Shown here: piece by piece, positions 14,532 through 18,076 of the stretch
Numbering within the stretch: the stretch's first letter is position 1
How the letters are laid out: every line of letters begins with the position of its first letter
DNA from: Clostridiales bacterium
GTDB taxonomy: Bacteria > Bacillota > Clostridia > Oscillospirales > QAMX01
DNA: 18,076 bases
Reading direction: 5' to 3'
NCBI GenBank assembly: GCA_016285815.1
Contig: JAEERN010000025.1
Coordinates: forward strand, 1-18,076
Program-made: the position numbers and the translations under genes
The notes under the pieces: generated by a model
Databases searched by the model: none
What the model was told of the DNA's origin: nothing
The model's input: the letters and a program-made list of their open reading frames with translations, nothing else

Positions 14532-15101
14532 ATGCTGTTCCAGAGCCTTGACAAGATCAAGCGGAGCGTCTTGATGAGCACGGTGGTTTTGATGTTCATC
14601 GGCGCGGTCCTGCTGATGCTTCCGGAGGGGTACTTTTCCTTTCTGAACTTCCTCACGGGGTTCGCGCTTTCCATCGTGCTGGCCCTTTCCGTCTTCTCGT
14701 TCATCGGCGAGCGCAAGACGCTGATGAGCTATATCAAGCTGACGCTGGGCCTTTTGGCGGGGGCGTGGGCGCTGGCGTTCTTCCTGTTCGAAGGGCTGCT
14801 GCTCTCGCTGCTGTCGTGGGCGGTCGGGGTCCTGCCGATCCTGCTGGGCGTCTACGGCGTCTGCCACGCGATCCTCTTTGCCCGGCGCTCCGGCCGGAAG
14901 GCCTGGTGGATCCTGATTGTTCTTTCCGCCCTTCTGGTGGTCTTCGGCGGCTTTATCTTCTGGAATCCCTGGACGGACTCGACCGAGGCCTTCGTCAAGA
15001 TCGTCGGCGGGACGCTGCTTTACTCCGCCGGGGTCAGCGCGGTCCGCCTGATCTGGATCTGGCCGATCCGGACGGCGGACGGAGAGGAGGCGATCCGATG
15101 A
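14532..15101 (+). CDS. DUF308/HdeD-like membrane protein
   Basis: A 189-residue integral membrane protein with six predicted helices (about 11-30, 36-57, 64-85, 87-113, 122-144, 152-176) and short polar loops, the pattern of the HdeD/DUF308 family. In enteric bacteria HdeD is linked to acid resistance; in Firmicutes the role is not established. The ATG at 14532 lies 9 nt after AAGGAG. Its stop overlaps the start of the kinase-like gene (ATGA), so both proteins are probably made together and may act at the same membrane site. Confidence 0.75.
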   Translation: MLFQSLDKIKRSVLMSTVVLMFIGAVLLMLPEGYFSFLNFLTGFALSIVLALSVFSFIGERKTLMSYIKLTLGLLAGAWALAFFLFEGLLLSLLSWAVGVLPILLGVYGVCHAILFARRSGRKAWWILIVLSALLVVFGGFIFWNPWTDSTEAFVKIVGGTLLYSAGVSAVRLIWIWPIRTADGEEAIR

Positions 15102-16726
15102 AGCGGGACCGTTCCGACCGGCAGGGCCGCGCGGCGACCGGAAAGCGGATCCGGAGCAGGACCCGCACCGCGCAGATCGTGGGGGTCTTCGCCAAGCACA
15201 ACTTTTACACCAACGGCTTCACGCCGGAAGAGCTCCGCACGACGCTGGAGGACCTGGGTCCGACCTATGTGAAGATCGGCCAGATCATGTCCAGCCGCAC
15301 GGACATGCTGCCGGACAGCTATTGCCGGGAGTTGGAAAAGCTGCGCAGCGACGTCCAGCCGCTGGACGCCGCGGTGGCGCGGGCGGTGATCGAGCAGGAG
15401 ACCGGCAAAAAGATCGAAGAGATCTACGCCGAGTTCCGGGACGAGCCGCTGGGGTCCGCTTCGATCGCCCAGGCGCACTACGGGGTGCTTCTGGACGGGA
15501 CCAGAGTCGTGACGAAGGTCCAGCGGCCGCAGGTCGCCGACATGATGCGCAAGGACTTCGTGCTGCTGAAAAAGCTGGCGGGGGCCGTGAACGTCGCCGT
15601 GTCGGAGGACAGCGGCGCGGTGGATCTGAAATCCGTGGTGGAAGAGCTGGAAAAGGTCACGGAGGACGAGCTGGACTTTCGCATCGAGGCCGAGAACACC
15701 CGCCGGTTCCGGGAACTCTGCATCGAGGACGAGACCAGGGTCAGCTGTCCGGTCATCGTCGACGAGCTGACCACGGAGCGGATCCTGACCATGACCTTCG
15801 TGGACGGCTATTCCATCGCGAAGAAAGAGCGGGTCGAGGCGGACGGCTACGACCGGGTCGAGATCGGCAAGGCCATCGTTGAAAACTATCTGCACCAGGT
15901 GCTGGACGTCGGCGTTTTCCACGGCGATCCGCACCAGGGCAACATCATGATCAGCGGCGGCGTTCCCTATTGGATCGACTTCGGCATGATCGGCCACATC
16001 AGCGGCAAGAGCGTCTCCACGCTTCAGGACGTGGTCTTCGCGCTGGTGCAGAAAGACGTGGAGCAGCTCACGAACGCCGCCCTGACGCTGGGACGCCCGC
16101 GGGAAAAGATCAACAAGGCGCGGCTGATGGACGACGTGGAGGGCATGATCGACCGGTATATGTCGGCCAAAAAGCTCACAGACATCGACGTCGGCGCGCT
16201 GCTAACGGACATGACCGCGCTGCTGGCGGCCCACAGGATCGCCGTGCCGGGGGAGTACACCATGCTCATCCGGTCGCTGGTGACCATCGAGGGCGTGCTG
16301 GAGACCTTCTGCCCCGAGCTGAACCTCTTCGACTTTCTGACGAAGAAGATGCTCCGGCGGGCGCGGGAAGAGCTCGATTGGAGGGAACAGCTCACCAGCG
16401 CGGTGGAATCGCTGGCCGTGACGGGTCTGAAGACGGTCAAGCTGCCGTCGCTGGCGTTCAGCGTGCTGCGCAACCTGTCCAAGGGCCGCATGAAGATCGG
16501 TTTCGAGCTGACGGGATACGACGACCTTCTGGCCAAGCTGGGGGCGACGGTCAGAAGCGTGGTCGTCGCCGTGTTCGCCTGCGTCCTCTTCATCGGCAGC
16601 TGCATGCTGTGCTCGGCGGACCTTCAGCCGAAGACCTACGGGATCCCGCTGGCGGCGCTGATCGGGTTCGTCGTCGCCGTGGCCATGGGGATCTATTCGG
16701 TCATCAGCATGACCGGGAAAAGATAG
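15098..16726 (+). CDS. UbiB/ABC1/AarF-family kinase-like protein
   Basis: A 542-residue member of the ABC1/UbiB atypical kinase family. The family-specific KxGQ motif is at 59-62 (YVKIGQIMSSRTDMLP). The Ala-rich nucleotide loop GSASIAQAH (119-127) is followed by TKVQRP with Lys140. The catalytic segment HGDPHQGNIM starts at 275 and the metal-binding IDFG ends at 296. Two C-terminal membrane helices (about 486-540) anchor it, as in UbiB. In proteobacteria UbiB serves ubiquinone synthesis; a Clostridia-type host would not make ubiquinone, so its job here, perhaps lipid or isoprenoid handling, is unknown. The ATG at 15098 follows AGGAGG by 7 nt and overlaps the upstream gene by 4 bases. Confidence 0.92.
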   Translation: MKRDRSDRQGRAATGKRIRSRTRTAQIVGVFAKHNFYTNGFTPEELRTTLEDLGPTYVKIGQIMSSRTDMLPDSYCRELEKLRSDVQPLDAAVARAVIEQETGKKIEEIYAEFRDEPLGSASIAQAHYGVLLDGTRVVTKVQRPQVADMMRKDFVLLKKLAGAVNVAVSEDSGAVDLKSVVEELEKVTEDELDFRIEAENTRRFRELCIEDETRVSCPVIVDELTTERILTMTFVDGYSIAKKERVEADGYDRVEIGKAIVENYLHQVLDVGVFHGDPHQGNIMISGGVPYWIDFGMIGHISGKSVSTLQDVVFALVQKDVEQLTNAALTLGRPREKINKARLMDDVEGMIDRYMSAKKLTDIDVGALLTDMTALLAAHRIAVPGEYTMLIRSLVTIEGVLETFCPELNLFDFLTKKMLRRAREELDWREQLTSAVESLAVTGLKTVKLPSLAFSVLRNLSKGRMKIGFELTGYDDLLAKLGATVRSVVVAVFACVLFIGSCMLCSADLQPKTYGIPLAALIGFVVAVAMGIYSVISMTGKR

Positions 16727-16779
16727 GACCGCGGTCCCCGGACGGGAACGGAGAGCGGGCGGCAGACGGAAAAAAGCAC

Positions 16780-16812
16780 AAAAACGCCGCGGGCGAGAAA
16801 TCGCCCGCGGCG
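16780..16812 (-). terminator. Terminator of tRNA-Leu
   Basis: A perfect 12-bp stem (16785-16796 with 16801-16812), a GAAA/TTTC loop and, on the minus strand, TTTTT then a second T6 run a few bases later. It starts 3 nt past the tRNA 3' end. On the plus strand there is no T-run, though the hairpin may also help stop the convergent ubiB-like transcript. Confidence 0.88.
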
Positions 16813-16815
16813 CTA

Positions 16816-16896
16816 TGCGGTCACCGGGACTTGAACCCGGATGGCATTGCCATACGCCCCTCAAACGTACGCGTCTACCAGTTCCGCCATGACCGC
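16816..16896 (-). tRNA. tRNA-Leu (anticodon GAG)
   Basis: Full cloverleaf: acceptor GCGGTCA (5') with TGACCGC (3'), D-arm with AACTGGTAGAC, anticodon stem TACGT/GCGTA with loop TTGAGGG giving anticodon GAG, a long variable arm TGGC-AAT-GCCA (class II, as leucine tRNAs have), and T-arm CCGGG-TTCAAGT-CCCGG. The discriminator base is A. The CCA end is not encoded and must be added by nucleotidyltransferase. It reads CUC and CUU codons. Confidence 0.96.
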
Positions 16897-16937
16897 AGAT
16901 GGGGATGCGCGTTCCGCCGACGCGGAACACGAATGAT

Positions 16938-16966
16938 ATTATAATACGGCCGGGGGGATTTGTCAA
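16938..16966 (-). promoter_or_regulatory. Consensus promoter of tRNA-Leu
   Basis: On the minus strand: a perfect TTGACA (16966-16961), a 17-bp spacer and a perfect TATAAT (16943-16938). It is the best promoter in the window and suits a stable RNA gene. Confidence 0.9.
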
Positions 16967-16994
16967 GAGCTTTTTTTGAAAAAGCGAAACGGGG

Positions 16995-17017
16995 AAAAGT
17001 TCAAAATAATTCGAACT
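16995..17017 (-). terminator. Weak hairpin at the end of the small ORF
   Basis: AGTTC (16998-17002) is inverted as GAACT (17013-17017), and the minus strand continues into TTTT. The stem is short and AT-rich and overlaps the stop codon, so termination here is only possible. If it fails, the small-ORF transcript continues into the tRNA. Confidence 0.3.
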
Positions 17018-17180
17018 ATCGTCCTGAAATTCCGGACGTATTTTGCATAGGTTTCTCGGTCTTCTGCTCGATAGTCTTTTCGTTCTCTAAAGATTCGATG
17101 TATTCTTCCAGCTGTTCCGCGTTCAACCCTATCAGAAGTCCGTTTATTTCCACCAGAAAACGAGATTCCCTGATTTTCAT
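17016..17180 (-). CDS. Unrecognised 54-residue small protein
   Basis: The ORF begins MKIRESRFLVEINGLLIGLN and ends TSGISGR. AGGAGG lies 8 nt before the ATG (17180-17178), as good as any ribosome site in the window. The first half suggests a beta hairpin (RFLVEINGLLIGL), the middle an acidic helix (AEQLEEYIESLENEK) and the end is polar and probably disordered. There are no cysteines, no signal peptide and no membrane helix. By hand count 70 of 165 bases are G or C (42%), far below neighbouring genes, and codons such as ATA, TTA and TCT occur. It lies downstream of a promoter and a structured leader. It could be a regulatory peptide, a modified-peptide precursor or a small adaptor; no family was recognised. 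Confidence 0.65.
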   Translation of the reverse strand: MKIRESRFLVEINGLLIGLNAEQLEEYIESLENEKTIEQKTEKPMQNTSGISGR

Positions 17181-17314
17181 TTGCGGTACCTCCTACTAAG
17201 GTCGCTGACGTTTTCCTCGGCCAGAGAAAACTTTTTTCCTCCGACCGAACAGCCGGTTCCGGCGCGTCCGAGCTGACCCGCGCGCAGCGGACTTCTTTTT
17301 CAGCTGCCGCGCGG
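17181..17314 (-). promoter_or_regulatory. Structured leader ahead of the small ORF
   Basis: On the minus strand a hairpin of 11 bp with one bulge (17309-17314 and 17303-17307 pairing with 17278-17288) follows the U-run of the upstream RNA. Further on, gagaaaa (17224-17230) lies between two copies of ttttcctc (17234-17241 and 17211-17218); in the RNA the middle segment can pair with either copy but not both, the pattern of a switching leader. The ribosome site is at 17194-17189. No gene is seen here on either strand. Confidence 0.4.
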
Positions 17315-17394
17315 AAAAAACAGAGCCCTCCACCCGGCGGACTTTACATGCCGACGGTACCGCCCGAAAGGGCAGGAATGGAGAACCCTATCCC
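17315..17394 (-). ncRNA. Putative structured small RNA or leader aptamer
   Basis: Starting just after a good promoter, about 80 nt fold into a closed structure. The outer stem pairs 17379-17391 with 17320-17332 (13 contiguous pairs, four of them G-U). Inside are a hairpin CTGCCC-TTTC-GGGCGG and a second, weaker one using CGGC/GCCG. The minus strand then runs into six T (17320-17315). This is the form of a three-way-junction RNA ending at an intrinsic terminator, or of an aptamer in front of an expression platform. It does not match the 6S, SRP, tmRNA, RNase P or common riboswitch consensus patterns that I could recall. Confidence 0.45.
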
Positions 17395-17400
17395 GGTAGC

Positions 17401-17429
17401 AGGATACCGCAGACCGGGACAGAAGTCAA
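17401..17429 (-). promoter_or_regulatory. Promoter for the structured RNA and small ORF
   Basis: On the minus strand: TTGACT (17429-17424), a 17-bp spacer, TATCCT (17406-17401). It begins 30 bp beyond the hydrolase stop codon; the predicted RNA start is near 17394, leaving about 214 nt before the small ORF. Confidence 0.7.
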
Positions 17430-17458
17430 CCCCCCAGCGAAAATAATACCGGCCCCGA

Positions 17459-18076
17459 TCACGCCGTCCGATCCGGAAATGCGTTCAGGATACAGGCCTC
17501 GTATTTCGCCTGCATCTCCTCTCCGAGATCACAGTGTCTGCGGTCGGGAACGGCGTAATAGTCGACCGGCATATAGCGGCGGAGCGCATCGACAAGACGG
17601 TCGGAGTGCTTTTTCTTGTCGACCGCTTCGTCGGCGGTGCAGTGGAAGATCGAACAGGGGATCGGGGGGATCTCCCGCGAAAGGGCAAGATGGAGCGGAG
17701 AGCTTTTTTTCATGCGCGCTGACAGCTCTTCCGCGTCTGTCGTTTCGAACGCCGCGCAAAGGGTACGGGGCAGATCGGGGCGTTCCGTGTAGTGATAGGG
17801 CAGATCACACACGGGGCAGTTGGCAACGACGGCGACGGGCTTCCGCCTGGCGCGGCACGCGTAGACAAGGCAGGAGAGCCCGCCCATGCTGCCGCCGGAC
17901 GAGACGAACGGAAGATCTGTGACCCCGAATTTTTCCTCGATCGCACCTAAGATCGCGTCCGTTTCCCTGACCGCGAACGGATTCATCCAGTTCCATGGAT
18001 CGAGATACGGCACGCAGAAAAGGATATCGTGCTCCGCGAAAAAGATCCCGCGCGGCGTGTCCTCGGAGAACCGGGG
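17459..18076 (-). CDS. Alpha/beta hydrolase, serine esterase/peptidase type (5' end missing)
   Basis: The C-terminal 205 residues of a protein whose start lies beyond the window. The nucleophile elbow reads SSGGSMGGLS (GxSxG form with Ser), followed by AVVANCPVCDLPYH, an acidic-residue region FHCTADEAVD and a late RRHCD supplying the His of a Ser-Asp-His triad. This is the order in the prolyl-oligopeptidase/dienelactone-hydrolase-like branch. The open frame continues through the window edge (PRFSEDTPRGIFFAEHDILFCVPYLDPW before the first possible internal start), so an internal GTG at 18013 is not the true start. No clear terminator follows; a separate promoter starts 30 bp downstream. The substrate is unknown. 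Confidence 0.85.
   Translation of the reverse strand, partial: PRFSEDTPRGIFFAEHDILFCVPYLDPWNWMNPFAVRETDAILGAIEEKFGVTDLPFVSSGGSMGGLSCLVYACRARRKPVAVVANCPVCDLPYHYTERPDLPRTLCAAFETTDAEELSARMKKSSPLHLALSREIPPIPCSIFHCTADEAVDKKKHSDRLVDALRRYMPVDYYAVPDRRHCDLGEEMQAKYEACILNAFPDRTA

Noticed and set aside
16816..17180. Integration of a mobile element at tRNA-Leu
   Set aside because: The low-GC ORF lies on the 5' side of the tRNA. Integration normally uses the 3' end; no integrase and no repeat of the tRNA end were seen.
16960..17199. 79-codon plus-strand open frame opposite the small ORF
   Set aside because: No ribosome site, overlaps the tRNA promoter, and is fully antisense to the minus-strand ORF, which has a perfect Shine-Dalgarno.
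17315..17394. Fluoride (crcB) riboswitch
   Set aside because: A GATAGGGTTCTCC segment followed by a GCCC-GGGC hairpin is superficially similar, but the expected downstream segment pairing with the first loop and the conserved A-rich linker are missing, and no fluoride exporter follows.

Overview
The window is GC-rich and compact. Every gene has a near-consensus Shine-Dalgarno sequence and a sigma-A-like promoter, and GC-rich hairpin terminators separate transcription units. The gene content is an ECF sigma factor with an RsgI-type anti-sigma, a DUF2961/GH172 hydrolase, PutP, NagA/NagB, TypA, an FmdB-like zinc ribbon and a UbiB-like kinase. Together these suggest a high-GC Clostridia/Oscillospiraceae-type Firmicute, probably gut-associated. 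That placement is inference; there is no rRNA or marker gene to confirm it.

Layout. (1) 1-2461, minus strand: the start of a membrane-anchored protein cut by the window edge, then an ECF sigma/anti-sigma pair whose start and stop codons overlap. The anti-sigma carries a long extracellular tail of 48-bp tandem repeats. (2) 2566-3066, plus: a small ACT-domain protein. (3) 3086-5096, minus: a DUF2961 (GH172-type) hydrolase and a LysR regulator. The regulator is divergent from (4) a PutP-type sodium/solute symporter (5285-6760). (5) 6982-9645, plus: a secreted protein with six exactly 92-residue Ig-like repeats and a C-terminal clan-CD (caspase/C13-like) cysteine peptidase domain. (6) 9808-11949: divergent nagA and nagB, which convert GlcNAc-6-phosphate to fructose-6-phosphate. 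(7) 12027-14340, minus: typA (bipA) with a structured leader of about 200 nt, followed by an FmdB-like zinc ribbon. (8) 14453-16726, plus: a two-gene operon of a DUF308/HdeD-like membrane protein and a UbiB/ABC1 kinase-like protein. (9) 16780-16966, minus: tRNA-Leu(GAG) with its own promoter and terminator. (10) 16995-17429, minus: a promoter, a strongly structured RNA segment ending in a U-run, further leader hairpins, and an unrecognised 54-residue ORF with a perfect Shine-Dalgarno and much lower GC than its surroundings. (11) 17459 to the window end, minus: the 3' part of a serine alpha/beta hydrolase.

Most of the window is ordinary metabolism and housekeeping. The parts that look least explained are the structured RNA plus small-peptide locus at 17016-17429, the repeat-stalked caspase-like exoprotein, the repeat tail of the anti-sigma factor, and the tandem hairpins in the typA leader. 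All function calls come from reading motifs by eye; no database search was possible.
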